From positions 1 to 33,026 of the forward strand of contig JAEYPA010000051.1 of the NCBI GenBank assembly GCA_023411225.1: a DNA stretch of 33,026 nt, written 5' to 3'. A program made the translations under genes and the position numbers. Under the pieces are notes generated by a model. It did not search any database. It saw only the letters and a list, made by a program, of their open reading frames with translations, and was not told the origin of the DNA. This DNA comes from Bacillota bacterium (lineage in GTDB: Bacteria; Bacillota; Clostridia; Lachnospirales; Lachnospiraceae). The stretch's first letter is position 1; each line of letters begins with the position of its first letter. This document shows, piece after piece, positions 15,633 to 23,864 of the stretch.

Positions 15633-16478
15633 TTACTGAATAGTTGTAACATCAGAACCAAACCAGGTTGTGCTGATCTTAGCTAATGTTCCATCTTCCT
15701 TCATTGCCTTTAACTGTTTTTCCACTTCAGCACATAATGCTTTGTCACCTTTTCTGAATCCAATCACATATTTCTCATCTGCCAGGCTGTCAGATAGTAA
15801 TTTGTACTTACCTTCATTCTTCTCCATGTAATAACGTGCAACTACTTCATCCATAACCACAGCATCTGAACCACCTATTTCAAGATCCATCATAGCCTTT
15901 ACATTATCTGCAACCTTTAACATCTCTTTCAAGGAGTCAGTAATCTCTTTTTGACCTTCCAGTACTTCAGCTGCAGTAGAACCATTCTGTACAGCTACTG
16001 TCTTATCTGCCAAATCTTTTAAAGAATTAATACTGCTGTCTGCAAGAACTACACCAACTTGAGTATTTCCCATATAGGACTGACTTAAAGTCATGTCTTC
16101 ATCCCTGTCTTTGGAATAACTTAAACCATTCCAGATACAATCAATATTCTTATTCTTTAATTCCATCTCCTTGGCCTTCCAGTCAATTGGCTGTAATTTA
16201 AGTTCAATACCCATTCTCTTACATACCTCTTTGGCAAGATCTATATCAAAGCCAACGATATTGTTATCTGCATCTTTAAATCCCATTGGTGGGAAGGACG
16301 CGTCTAATCCTAAAATAAGTTTTTTATTATTTTGCACATACTCTAAAGAAGTATCCTTGTTCGTATCCTTGCTACCTTTGTTTGCTTTATTGGATCCACT
16401 TTCTTTACTTCCACAGGAAGCCAACACTATTACGCATACTAGTATAAGTGCTAATATTTGAGTAATCTTTTTCATCAT
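15633..16478 (-). CDS. Amino-acid-binding lipoprotein, family 3
   Basis: Substrate-capturing subunit of the amino-acid importer. Of 281 residues, the first 20 or so form a lipoprotein signal with lipobox LASC, followed by a Lys/Ser/Asn-rich linker. The mature domain has family 3 marks: LILGLDASFPPMGFKDADN, IVGFDIDLAKEVCKRMG, DCIWNGLSYSKDRDE, the hinge LKDLADKTVAVQNGSTA and the C-terminal LKAMKEDGTLAKISTTWFG. Two adjacent ATGs (16478 and 16475) both fit the AGGAGG upstream. Ligand is unknown; the upstream M20 amidohydrolase gene suggests a linked acylated or amide-bound amino acid (inference). Confidence 0.94.
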   Translation of the reverse strand: MMKKITQILALILVCVIVLASCGSKESGSNKANKGSKDTNKDTSLEYVQNNKKLILGLDASFPPMGFKDADNNIVGFDIDLAKEVCKRMGIELKLQPIDWKAKEMELKNKNIDCIWNGLSYSKDRDEDMTLSQSYMGNTQVGVVLADSSINSLKDLADKTVAVQNGSTAAEVLEGQKEITDSLKEMLKVADNVKAMMDLEIGGSDAVVMDEVVARYYMEKNEGKYKLLSDSLADEKYVIGFRKGDKALCAEVEKQLKAMKEDGTLAKISTTWFGSDVTTIQ

Positions 16479-16530
16479 TCATCCTCCTATATTTATCCAT
16501 TCCGTAACAATTATGTATTATTGCTTTATT

Positions 16531-16559
16531 ATATTAGCACACTAAAGTGTCTATGTCAA
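16531..16559 (-). promoter_or_regulatory. Strong promoter with internal dyad before the amino-acid ABC genes
   Basis: TTGACA at 16554-16559, 17-nt spacer, TAATAT at 16531-16536 with TGC directly before it (extended -10). The spacer contains ACACT-TT-AGTGT on the minus strand (16539-16550), a 5-bp-arm dyad extended by near-matching TAG/CTA flanks. That is where a repressor would block RNA polymerase. The binding-protein gene therefore has its own promoter in addition to read-through from the M20 gene. Confidence 0.75.
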
Positions 16560-16656
16560 CCAACGGAAAACATATCATATGATTTTGTCATTTTTAACGA
16601 AATCGTAGGGCCCTCTTGTTTCTTTTCTGTGCATTTAGACCATATCCTAATTACAC

Positions 16657-17805
16657 CTACCATCCAGCAAATGCCAAGTATAGCATGGTAGCATTAAGCA
16701 CCGCTTTTTCATCAATGTTAAAACAATTATGATGGTTTGGATATGCCCTACCCATAGACTCATTGCCTGCTCCCACAAATGCAAATACTCCCGGAATCTG
16801 CTGCTGATAGACAGAGAAATCTTCTCCCAAAAACATTTTTGGAATATCCACAATATTCTCTTTATCAAATATCTTCTCAGCTGCCTTTAAGGCTGTCTCT
16901 GAAAGAGCTTTGTCATTCATCACCACGGGATGAAGAGACCTTTGATAATTGATTACTGCTGTGGTATTATAAGTCTCTGCTGTATTGGTAACAATTCGTT
17001 TTACAGATTGCTCAATGTGCCTGCCATCCTCATGAGAGAAGGTTCTGGCTGTACCCTCTATGTAAGCCTCCCCAGAAATAATATTATGAGTCGTTCCACT
17101 TTGAAGCTTACCAACAGTTACTACTGCGGGATGCAATGGATCCATTTCCCTACTGACAATGGACTGCAGATTTAATACCGTAGCCGCACCAACAACTGTG
17201 GCATCCACACACTGTTGTGGTTTTCCTGCATGACCAGAACGTCCGTGAATATTAATCTTAAATATATCGGAGGCTGCCATTCTTGGCCCGGCCTGAATAG
17301 AAATCTTCCCACAAGGAATATCCCCAAATACATGAAGTCCATATATCTCTTCTACATCATCTATTTGTCCAGATTCGCATATCATCCTTGCTCCCATACA
17401 ATTTTCCTCTGAAGGTTGAAAAATAAGTTTCACTGTGCAGTTTAACTCATTTTCAAAGGTTTTAAGAATATCTGCTGCCCCAAGTAAAGCAGCCATATGG
17501 GCATCATGACCACAAGCATGCATAATTCCATCATGCACGGAGCGGTAGCCAACCTCTGTCTTTTCCTGTATATGTAACGCATCCATATCGGCACGCAGTG
17601 CTATGACATGGTCTCCATGGCCAACCAAGCCTATCACACCTGTCTCCCCTGCTACTACGTATGGAATCTCCATGTTGTCTAGCTCTTCCCGAATTCTCTT
17701 TGAGGTTTCATATTCCTGACCACTTAGCTCCGGATATTTATGAAAATGCTTTCTTAATCGTATCATGTAATTACTTCTTTTTTCTACTTCTTTCCTAATA
17801 TTCAC
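16657..17805 (-). CDS. M20 family metallo-amidohydrolase (M20D, N-acyl/amino-acid amidohydrolase type)
   Basis: Predicted cytoplasmic zinc or manganese hydrolase that removes an acyl or amino-acid group from an amide. The 382-residue protein has the metal-site series of the M20D group: RADMDAL, HACGHDAHMA (Cys and His ligands), FQPSEENCMGA with the catalytic Glu pair, GLHVFG, the dimerisation-domain GRSGHAGKPQQCVDA and the C-terminal NHHNCFNIDEKA. Close families include IAA-amino-acid hydrolases, hippurate hydrolases, N-acetyl-diaminopimelate deacetylase and the B. subtilis YxeP type. The start is a GTG at 17805, 5 nt after AGGAGG. The amino-acid importer downstream suggests uptake followed by hydrolysis. 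Confidence 0.92.
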   Translation of the reverse strand: MNIRKEVEKRSNYMIRLRKHFHKYPELSGQEYETSKRIREELDNMEIPYVVAGETGVIGLVGHGDHVIALRADMDALHIQEKTEVGYRSVHDGIMHACGHDAHMAALLGAADILKTFENELNCTVKLIFQPSEENCMGARMICESGQIDDVEEIYGLHVFGDIPCGKISIQAGPRMAASDIFKINIHGRSGHAGKPQQCVDATVVGAATVLNLQSIVSREMDPLHPAVVTVGKLQSGTTHNIISGEAYIEGTARTFSHEDGRHIEQSVKRIVTNTAETYNTTAVINYQRSLHPVVMNDKALSETALKAAEKIFDKENIVDIPKMFLGEDFSVYQQQIPGVFAFVGAGNESMGRAYPNHHNCFNIDEKAVLNATMLYLAFAGW

Positions 17806-17865
17806 AAGGACCTCCTGCCATAATTGGCTGTCTAATATAGTAGGATTAATGGTTAATATATGGCT

Positions 17866-17894
17866 ATTGTAGCGAGAAATATGAAATAACGCAA
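17866..17894 (-). promoter_or_regulatory. Candidate promoter of the M20 gene
   Basis: TTGCGT at 17889-17894, 17-nt spacer, TACAAT at 17866-17871. The -10 is good and the -35 weak. It follows the hairpin that ends the cellobiose phosphorylase unit. Confidence 0.5.
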
Positions 17895-17979
17895 CCTTTT
17901 CATATCAAGTTAATAACCACTTCCCCATCCCATAATTGTCCTAGGGATCTAATGCAATCACCGGTACCTTTAGTATAGT

Positions 17980-18030
17980 AAAAAGGAAGGATAATGGCAT
18001 GTGATTTTATACCAATTATCCTTCCTTTTT
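17980..18030. terminator. Long bidirectional-type hairpin after cellobiose phosphorylase
   Basis: Perfect 16-bp inverted repeat (17980-17995 and 18015-18030) around a 19-nt loop. The outer part of the stem is an A5/T5 pair followed by GGAAGG/CCTTCC, so either strand would give a GC-containing stem ending in U residues. It lies about 110 nt after the cellobiose phosphorylase stop. The 335-nt gap between that gene and the M20 gene holds this hairpin, the M20 promoter and a short open frame that I do not accept as a gene. Confidence 0.75.
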
Positions 18031-18140
18031 CATTATATAAGTGGAGCGTACTGTCACCTTCTACATCTTGACAACAAATCCACTTCCCAGACAATTTGTG
18101 AATTCCTCCTCCCTGCTGGAATCCACTCACCTAATCAGCG

Positions 18141-20579
18141 CTATCCTAATACTACTGTAACCTCATGACTCTTTCCATCTCCGAGCACAGGGATGATGTT
18201 ACCAGCAACTTCCTTGCCATCAACAACCATCTTGGCTACTCCTGTACAAACATGTTTTGGATTCTCAATCGTAATCTTATAAACATCTCCACGGAATTCT
18301 CTTGTAACTTTATATACATCCCAGTCATGAGGAATTGCTGGATCAATCATAAGTCCATCATACTCTGGTTTGATACCAAGTATATACTGAGAAATCGCTA
18401 CAAAGTTCCAGGAAGCAGTTCCTGTTAACCAAGAATTCTTTGATTCTCCAAAACGTTTTGCATCTTTACCTGCAACCATTTGAGAATATACATAAGGCTC
18501 TGTTCTATGAATTTCACTATACTCCTCTGTATATGCAGGAGCAATTCTTGTATAGTAGTCAAATGCCTTATCTCCCCGGCCTACTACTGCTTCTGCACAC
18601 ATTATCCAAGCATTGTTATGACAGAAAATACCTGCATTTTCTTTATAACCAGCAGGATATGTAGAAATCTCACCATACTCAACATAATATTTTGTAAATG
18701 CAGGATTGTTTAAAACCAATCCGTACTTAGTACCAAGACGTTCTTCAACAGAATCCAATGCCTGAATAGCCTTTCCGTCAGTGGTACCACAGCCACCCAT
18801 TACACAATACCCTTGGGATTCTATAAATATCTTACCTTCTTCATTCTGATCACTACCAAGTGGTCTACCATAATCATCATAAGCACGAATAAACCATTTT
18901 CCATCCCAACCGTACTCCATGATAACCTGTCTCATCTTGTCAACTTCTGCAAATGCTCTCTGTGCTTCTTCTTTGTTACCAATCTTATCCATTAATTTGG
19001 CATATTCATCACCAATACTGGTAAACATACCTGCAATTAATACTGATTCAGCCACACGTCCATCCTTGGAGGTAGAAGTCTGGAAGGATTCTCCCGGTTC
19101 TGTAGAGAAACAATTCAAGTTCAGACAGTCATTCCAGTCAGCACGACCAATTAGAGGGAGGCCATGAGGTCCTACATTATTAATTACATGGTCAAAACTT
19201 CTCTTTAAATGATCCGCTAATGGAGTTGCTGTACCCATATCATTATCAAATGGAGTCATTACATCAAGAATCGAATAATCTCCGGTTTCCTTTATGTAAG
19301 CCACTACTGCTAAAACCAGCCATAATGGATCATCATTGAAGTTACCACCAATGGCATCATTACCCTTTTTAGTCAATGGCTGATACTGATGGTATGCTCC
19401 ACCATCCTCTAACTGGGTAGAAGCTAAATCAATGATTCTCTCTCTTGCTCTGTCAGGAATCTGGTGTACAAAACCAAGTAAGTCCTGATTGGAATCTCTA
19501 AAGCCCATACCACGTCCAACACCGGACTCAAAATAGGATGCACTCCTAGATAAATTAAAGGTAACCATACATTGATATTGGTTCCAGATATTTACCTGTC
19601 TATTTAACTTCTTATCATCGGATTCGATAGTATACTTGGAAAGTAGCTTGTCCCAATGAGCTGCTAACTCTTCAAATGCTTTGTCTACATCTTCTACAGT
19701 AGCAAACTGATTAATCATGGTTTCGGCTTTCTTCTTATTGATTACACCCTTAGCCTCCCACTTGTCCTCTACCGGATTCTCTACATATCCAAGGATAAAC
19801 ACAAGTTCCTTCTTTTCCCCTGGCTCTAAGCTTATCTCGATGCAATGAGAAGCACAAGGAGACCAGCCGTCAGCTACTGAATTTTTAGATTTGCCCTCTA
19901 CTACTACCTGAGGATCAGTAAATCCATTATATGTACCGATAAAGCTCTCTCTATCAGAATCAAACCCACTGATTGGAGCATTTACAGAATAAAACGCATA
20001 GTGATTACGACGCTCCTTGTACTCTGTCTTATGATAAATAACAGAGCCCTTCACCTCTACCTCTCCAGTATTGAAGTTACGTTGGAAGTTACGATCATCA
20101 TCATCTGCATTCCACAGACACCATTCTATAAAGGAGAACAATTTAACATTCTTCTTTGTATCTGCCTCATTCTCTACCACTATTTTCTGAATCTCACCAT
20201 GATAGTTTAAAGGAACAAAGTACGTCACTTTAGTGGAAATGCCATTTCTCTTTCCATTGATTGTAGTATATCCCATACCATGACGACATTCATAAAAATC
20301 TAACTCTTTTCTAGCTGGCGCCCAACCCGGGCTCCAAAAGTCCCCATCATCATATAAGTAAAAGTAATGACCTCCACCTAAATCAAGGGGAACATTGTTA
20401 TAACGATACCGAGTAATTCTTCTTAATTTCGCATCCTTACAGAAGCTGTAACCACCTGAGGTATTAGAGATAATGGTAAAAAACTCTTGAGAGCCCAGGT
20501 AGTTAATCCAAGGATACGGTGTAGTAGGTGTAGTAATAACGTATTCCTTGTTCAAATCATCAAAATAACCAAATTTCAT
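18141..20579 (-). CDS. cbp: Cellobiose phosphorylase (GH94)
   Basis: Splits cellobiose with phosphate into glucose 1-phosphate and glucose in the cytoplasm, saving an ATP compared with hydrolysis. The 812-residue protein matches the C. thermocellum enzyme (811 residues, from memory) nearly from end to end: MKFGYFDDLNKEYVITTP, TPYPWINYLG, RYRYNNVP, FWSPGWAP and ECRHGMGYT. The (alpha/alpha)6 domain holds SRSASYFESGVGRGMGFRDS near 344-363, GRADWNDCLNLNCFS with general acid Asp484, and the phosphate-site residues of FCHNNAW (652-658) and LTGTAS (718-723). GH94 also contains cellodextrin and chitobiose phosphorylases, but the length and local sequence favour cellobiose. No sugar transporter or glucosidase gene is next to it. 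Confidence 0.97.
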   Translation of the reverse strand: MKFGYFDDLNKEYVITTPTTPYPWINYLGSQEFFTIISNTSGGYSFCKDAKLRRITRYRYNNVPLDLGGGHYFYLYDDGDFWSPGWAPARKELDFYECRHGMGYTTINGKRNGISTKVTYFVPLNYHGEIQKIVVENEADTKKNVKLFSFIEWCLWNADDDDRNFQRNFNTGEVEVKGSVIYHKTEYKERRNHYAFYSVNAPISGFDSDRESFIGTYNGFTDPQVVVEGKSKNSVADGWSPCASHCIEISLEPGEKKELVFILGYVENPVEDKWEAKGVINKKKAETMINQFATVEDVDKAFEELAAHWDKLLSKYTIESDDKKLNRQVNIWNQYQCMVTFNLSRSASYFESGVGRGMGFRDSNQDLLGFVHQIPDRARERIIDLASTQLEDGGAYHQYQPLTKKGNDAIGGNFNDDPLWLVLAVVAYIKETGDYSILDVMTPFDNDMGTATPLADHLKRSFDHVINNVGPHGLPLIGRADWNDCLNLNCFSTEPGESFQTSTSKDGRVAESVLIAGMFTSIGDEYAKLMDKIGNKEEAQRAFAEVDKMRQVIMEYGWDGKWFIRAYDDYGRPLGSDQNEEGKIFIESQGYCVMGGCGTTDGKAIQALDSVEERLGTKYGLVLNNPAFTKYYVEYGEISTYPAGYKENAGIFCHNNAWIMCAEAVVGRGDKAFDYYTRIAPAYTEEYSEIHRTEPYVYSQMVAGKDAKRFGESKNSWLTGTASWNFVAISQYILGIKPEYDGLMIDPAIPHDWDVYKVTREFRGDVYKITIENPKHVCTGVAKMVVDGKEVAGNIIPVLGDGKSHEVTVVLG

Positions 20580-20612
20580 TCTTTTTCTCCCTTATTTCTT
20601 TAATTATCTTTG

Positions 20613-20631
20613 TTACGAAAACTTACGAAAA
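20613..20631. repeat. Tandem TTACGAAAA repeat in the cbp leader
   Basis: TTACGAAAA occurs at 20613-20621 and 20623-20631, a spacing of exactly 10 nt, 34-52 nt before the cbp start codon and downstream of its predicted promoter. Related TTTCG/CGAAA words recur at 20755-20784 and 20832-20838. Confidence 0.6.
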
Positions 20632-20677
20632 TGTGTATAAGTTTCTTTTTATACTTTGTTATTCTGTCAATAAACCT

Positions 20678-20706
20678 ATTATATTATACATTTTTTTCTA
20701 TTACAA
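20678..20706 (-). promoter_or_regulatory. cbp promoter
   Basis: Perfect TATAAT at 20678-20683, 17-nt spacer, TTGTAA at 20701-20706. Predicted start near 20671, giving a leader of about 90 nt. A second TTGACA at 20666-20671 has no -10 at a proper distance. Confidence 0.7.
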
Positions 20707-20754
20707 GCAGCGACATTCACAAAAATAAGAGACTATACTTGGTTATTATATATG

Positions 20755-20779
20755 ATATTTCGAAACTTTTTCGAAATAT
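20755..20779. promoter_or_regulatory. 25-bp dyad upstream of the cbp promoter
   Basis: Perfect 11-bp arms (ATATTTCGAAA and its complement) around CTT. Each arm contains the smaller palindrome TTTCGAAA. The centre is about 60 nt upstream of the -35, a position that suits an activator or an upstream operator rather than a terminator; there is no T tract. Confidence 0.6.
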
Positions 20780-20860
20780 TTTCGTTCATACTATACTTAT
20801 ACTGTTTTGTATACAGAAACTCATACGAAACTGTACAAACGCTCTGCTCCCAGATTGCTC

Positions 20861-21238
20861 CTATTGTATATAAATCGGCGTAAAATCATCACTGTCGGAG
20901 CAAAGTAAACCACCATATTCCCGAATCCAGATTTTCACATAATCCATTAATTCACTTAGACCTTCTTCTGCTACAGTAAGAGCATAAACACTCTGTATCT
21001 GTCTTTCCTCCATAAATTTTATATCTTCCTCTTCTTCCATGAACTCTGTCATAGTCTCGACATCTGTGATGATGCCACTAGGCATATTTAGCTCCATAAT
21101 ACCAATCTCAGGCCATACATGAATCTCTTCCAGCTTGTCCAAAAGTGGTTTTTCCAAATCCTTAATGGACACATCCTGCCGGGCCATATAAAGCAATTCT
21201 AAGTTTTTACTCTTTTTTACGCCATCTTTTTTTCCCAT
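20861..21238 (-). CDS. Conserved-looking acidic protein of unknown function
   Basis: I do not recognise this 125-residue protein. The first 15 residues are basic (MGKKDGVKKSKN); the rest is strongly acidic, with EFMEEEEDIKFMEE near the middle and a C-terminal segment SVYALTVAEEGLSELMDYVKIWIREYGGLLCSDSDDF that looks like a folded beta-alpha unit. There is no signal peptide or membrane segment. The start ATG at 21238 has GGAGG 5 nt upstream; an in-frame ATG four codons earlier would overlap that site. It is divergent from uraA and upstream of cbp on the same strand, with no clear terminator between it and cbp. Confidence 0.75.
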   Translation of the reverse strand: MGKKDGVKKSKNLELLYMARQDVSIKDLEKPLLDKLEEIHVWPEIGIMELNMPSGIITDVETMTEFMEEEEDIKFMEERQIQSVYALTVAEEGLSELMDYVKIWIREYGGLLCSDSDDFTPIYIQ

Positions 21239-21390
21239 ATTGTCCTCCATAAACTTTAATAATATTTATTATATGAAATGTAGCCAAAATTTAAGCACAT
21301 TCAACATTTTATACAATAATAAAACACCCGTCTACTAAATAACATTATATATTTTAATAAATCCGTTCTGTTGATTTTATTCGATTTATA

Positions 21391-21419
21391 TTGACTCAGC
21401 TCTTTTAAGTCCTTATACT
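21391..21419 (+). promoter_or_regulatory. uraA promoter
   Basis: TTGACT at 21391-21396, 17-nt spacer, TATACT at 21414-21419. The predicted leader is only about 40 nt, too short for a PyrR attenuator. Confidence 0.75.
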
Positions 21420-21466
21420 GTTATATGGTAATTTAATATGAGTATAAAATAAAGTGGAGGTTCCGT

Positions 21467-22792
21467 ATGGAAAAGAGTCTTAGTCAAAAAATTCTCTTGG
21501 GTATTCAACATGTTCTTGCAATGTTTGGTGCCACAGTTTTAGTCCCTATGTTAACAGGTTTAAATGCCTCTCTTACGTTAATTTGTGCAGGCCTTGGCAC
21601 ACTGCTGTTTCATGGTGTTACAAAGCGAAAGGTTCCTGTATTCCTAGGTTCCAGTTTTGCATTTATGGGTGCTATTCAGTATGTACTCTGGGACGGTGGA
21701 GACAACCTTGGTAATGCCAACATTAATCTAGACAATCTTGCTAAAGTAAAGGGTGCGTTAATTATAGCTGGTTTGATTTATGTACTTTTTGCTATATTAA
21801 TAAAAATAATCGGTTATCAAAAAGTTACAAAAATATTACCACCTATTGTTACCGGACCAATGATTATAGTAATTGGTCTTAGGTTATGTACCAGTGCAAC
21901 TGGAAATGCATTCTTTAAAGATAGTGTTAATAATGGTACTTTTGTACCGATGAAAGCCTTGGTCGCCGCACTGGTAATACTCATTATTATTGGCGTCTCT
22001 GTCTTTGCAAAAGGTTTTCTTAATCTTATGCCAATTCTTATTGCATTAATTATCGGTTACATAATATGTATCCCATTTGGTATCCTTGATACAAAAGCCT
22101 GGGGAGATGCTTTCCGTAATGCTTCTTTCCTGTCCTTTACTGACAGTCACATTCTTGACCAGTTTCTACAACTTCCTAAGTTTGACTTAGATGCCATTCT
22201 GGCAATTGCTCCTATTTCTCTTGTTACCATCATTGAACATGTTGGAGATATCACAACAAATGGTGCTGTTGTTGGAAAGAACTTCATTGCAGATCCTGGT
22301 GTACATCGTACCTTAATTGGTGATGGTTTGGCAACCGCTATGGCTGGTTTGTTTGGTGGACCTGCTAATACTACTTATGGAGAGAACACGGGTGTTCTTG
22401 CAGTAACAAAAAACTACGATCCATCCTGTTTAAGAATTGCAGCTGTATTTGCAGTAATTCTTGGTGTATTTGGTAAATTAGGAACTATAATCCAACAGGT
22501 TCCACCTGCAGTAAGCGGTGGTATCAGCATCGTGTTATTTGGTATGATTTCCAGCGTTGGTGTACGTATCCTTATAAATCATAAAATTGATATGTCTAAC
22601 AGTAGAAACTTAATGATTTCTTCTTTAATCTTGGTACTTGGTATTGGTGTAGACAAGATTGTCATCCCTAACACAGATGACCTTTCTATCTCAGGTCTTG
22701 CTATCGCTGCAGTTCTTGGTATTATCTTTGCTGCTATCCTTCCTGAGAAGAAGAGCACAGATCCAGCTACTGAGAAGGATTCTATCGAATAG
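21467..22792 (+). CDS. uraA: Uracil permease (NCS2 family)
   Basis: Proton-linked uracil uptake across the cytoplasmic membrane. The 441-residue protein is hydrophobic throughout, consistent with 14 membrane segments of the UraA fold. Family marks are GIQHVLAMFGATVLVPMLTGL at the N-terminus, FLGSSFAFMGA, the substrate-site Glu and His in SLVTIIEHVGDITTNGAVVG, and GGPANTTYGENTGVLAVTKNYDP, which is typical of uracil rather than xanthine transporters. GTGGAGG lies 6 nt before the ATG. It stands alone, not in a pyr operon, with its own promoter and terminator. In Gram-positive bacteria this gene is often called pyrP. Confidence 0.95.
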   Translation: MEKSLSQKILLGIQHVLAMFGATVLVPMLTGLNASLTLICAGLGTLLFHGVTKRKVPVFLGSSFAFMGAIQYVLWDGGDNLGNANINLDNLAKVKGALIIAGLIYVLFAILIKIIGYQKVTKILPPIVTGPMIIVIGLRLCTSATGNAFFKDSVNNGTFVPMKALVAALVILIIIGVSVFAKGFLNLMPILIALIIGYIICIPFGILDTKAWGDAFRNASFLSFTDSHILDQFLQLPKFDLDAILAIAPISLVTIIEHVGDITTNGAVVGKNFIADPGVHRTLIGDGLATAMAGLFGGPANTTYGENTGVLAVTKNYDPSCLRIAAVFAVILGVFGKLGTIIQQVPPAVSGGISIVLFGMISSVGVRILINHKIDMSNSRNLMISSLILVLGIGVDKIVIPNTDDLSISGLAIAAVLGIIFAAILPEKKSTDPATEKDSIE

Positions 22793-22837
22793 CTATCATC
22801 CTATATATTTCTTAATCATTTGTATACAAAAAATAAG

Positions 22838-22892
22838 AATCTGTCAATGGTCTAATACTTATTTAGATTACATTGACAGATTTTCTTTTCTC
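22838..22892 (+). terminator. uraA terminator
   Basis: Perfect 12-bp stem (22838-22849 and 22871-22882) with a further TCTAA/TTAGA pairing inside the loop, followed by TTCTTTTCT. It lies 46 nt after the uraA stop. Confidence 0.9.
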
Positions 22893-23008
22893 CCACAACA
22901 TTTATGATGATCAAAAACTCTATCAATCTACAGACAAGTAACCAATATATTCGCCTATTTTGTATTAAAATTTATGAAACATTTTAGTTTTTTTTTACAT
23001 ATACTTGC

Positions 23009-23037
23009 TTTTCAATGCCAACATCCTGTGTTATACT
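23009..23037 (+). promoter_or_regulatory. Candidate promoter of the membrane-anchored protein gene
   Basis: TATACT at 23032-23037 preceded by TGT (extended -10), 17-nt spacer and TTTTCA at 23009-23014. The predicted leader is about 20 nt. Confidence 0.6.
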
Positions 23038-23066
23038 TACTTTAACATACTAAAGGAGTGTAATAT

Positions 23067-23840
23067 ATGGCTAAGAATACTGTATTAGGAAAGGATGCAA
23101 ACATTTATAAAAAGCGTACCCCCGAACAAGAAATCGTTAAGTTTAAAGGTTTAACGTTTAAGAAAAAACTACAATACATAAAAGATTACTATTTAAAAGC
23201 TGTCTTAGCTAGTGGTATCGTCATTGCAGTAGTACTGTACCTCATCATTAAACTTATTATGCCAAAGAACGAAGTAGTATTACGATTGGTTACTATCAAT
23301 GATGCCTATAGTGAAGAAGCTACCGAATCATTAATTAACGACTTTGGAAAGCTCATTGATTTCAATCCGGACAAAGAAGATATTACAATACAAGATGGTT
23401 TCGCAATAGACCTTGAGCAAGTGAATAGAACTGTACAAGATCAAATAACTGTTTATGCAACCACTGGTACCCTAGATGTAATCATTGCTGATAAAGATGT
23501 TTTTAGTAAATACGCTCAAAATGGGTTCTTTTGCGATTTATCCGAAGTATTATCCAAGGAAGAGTTGGGCAATCTCACAAAGGACTTGTTTTATACAAAG
23601 AAAGAATTTCCGGCCGATGATAGCGCTGATTCAAGTGATGTCCAAAATGAAGACTATAATATAGAGCATGCCTATGGTGTATGCCTAGACAACAGTTCGG
23701 TCTATAGCAATATTTCTGAATGGTACAAACATCAAAAGAATACAGGAACCTCCTATTCTTTTTATATAGGTATTGTAAATAATTCAAGTCAAAAAGAGAA
23801 CGCCGTTTCCTTTATTCGCTATCTTAAAGGCATCCAATAA
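23067..23840 (+). CDS. Membrane-anchored protein with a solute-binding-protein-like outer domain, function unknown
   Basis: I recognise no named family. The 257-residue protein has a basic cytoplasmic N-terminus of about 42 residues, one membrane helix near 44-65 (hydrophobic, followed by MPKNEV), and an outer domain of about 190 residues. That domain contains LDVIIADKDVFSKYAQNGFFCDLSEVLS, which resembles the way type 1 solute-binding proteins describe a lobe strand and following helix, and ends in KENAVSFIRYLKGIQ, similar to the end of such proteins. A low-complexity acidic stretch (DDSADSSD) lies near 190. AAGGAG precedes the ATG. It has its own promoter and terminator and no transporter partners nearby. 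Confidence 0.8.
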   Translation: MAKNTVLGKDANIYKKRTPEQEIVKFKGLTFKKKLQYIKDYYLKAVLASGIVIAVVLYLIIKLIMPKNEVVLRLVTINDAYSEEATESLINDFGKLIDFNPDKEDITIQDGFAIDLEQVNRTVQDQITVYATTGTLDVIIADKDVFSKYAQNGFFCDLSEVLSKEELGNLTKDLFYTKKEFPADDSADSSDVQNEDYNIEHAYGVCLDNSSVYSNISEWYKHQKNTGTSYSFYIGIVNNSSQKENAVSFIRYLKGIQ

Positions 23841-23864
23841 ATACATGATTTTAATTTCAAAAAT

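Noticed and set aside
16599..16630. Hairpins near GGGCCC after the M20 gene as a terminator
   Set aside because: Stems are short and no T tract follows on the minus strand.
17900..18130. Open frame of 76 codons on the minus strand between cbp and the M20 gene, starting with GTG
   Set aside because: No good ribosome site, no recognisable protein features, and a perfect 16-bp terminator-like hairpin runs through its middle.
21420..21466. Possible PyrR attenuator before uraA
   Set aside because: Only about 40 nt from predicted start to ATG, with no terminator/antiterminator pair.
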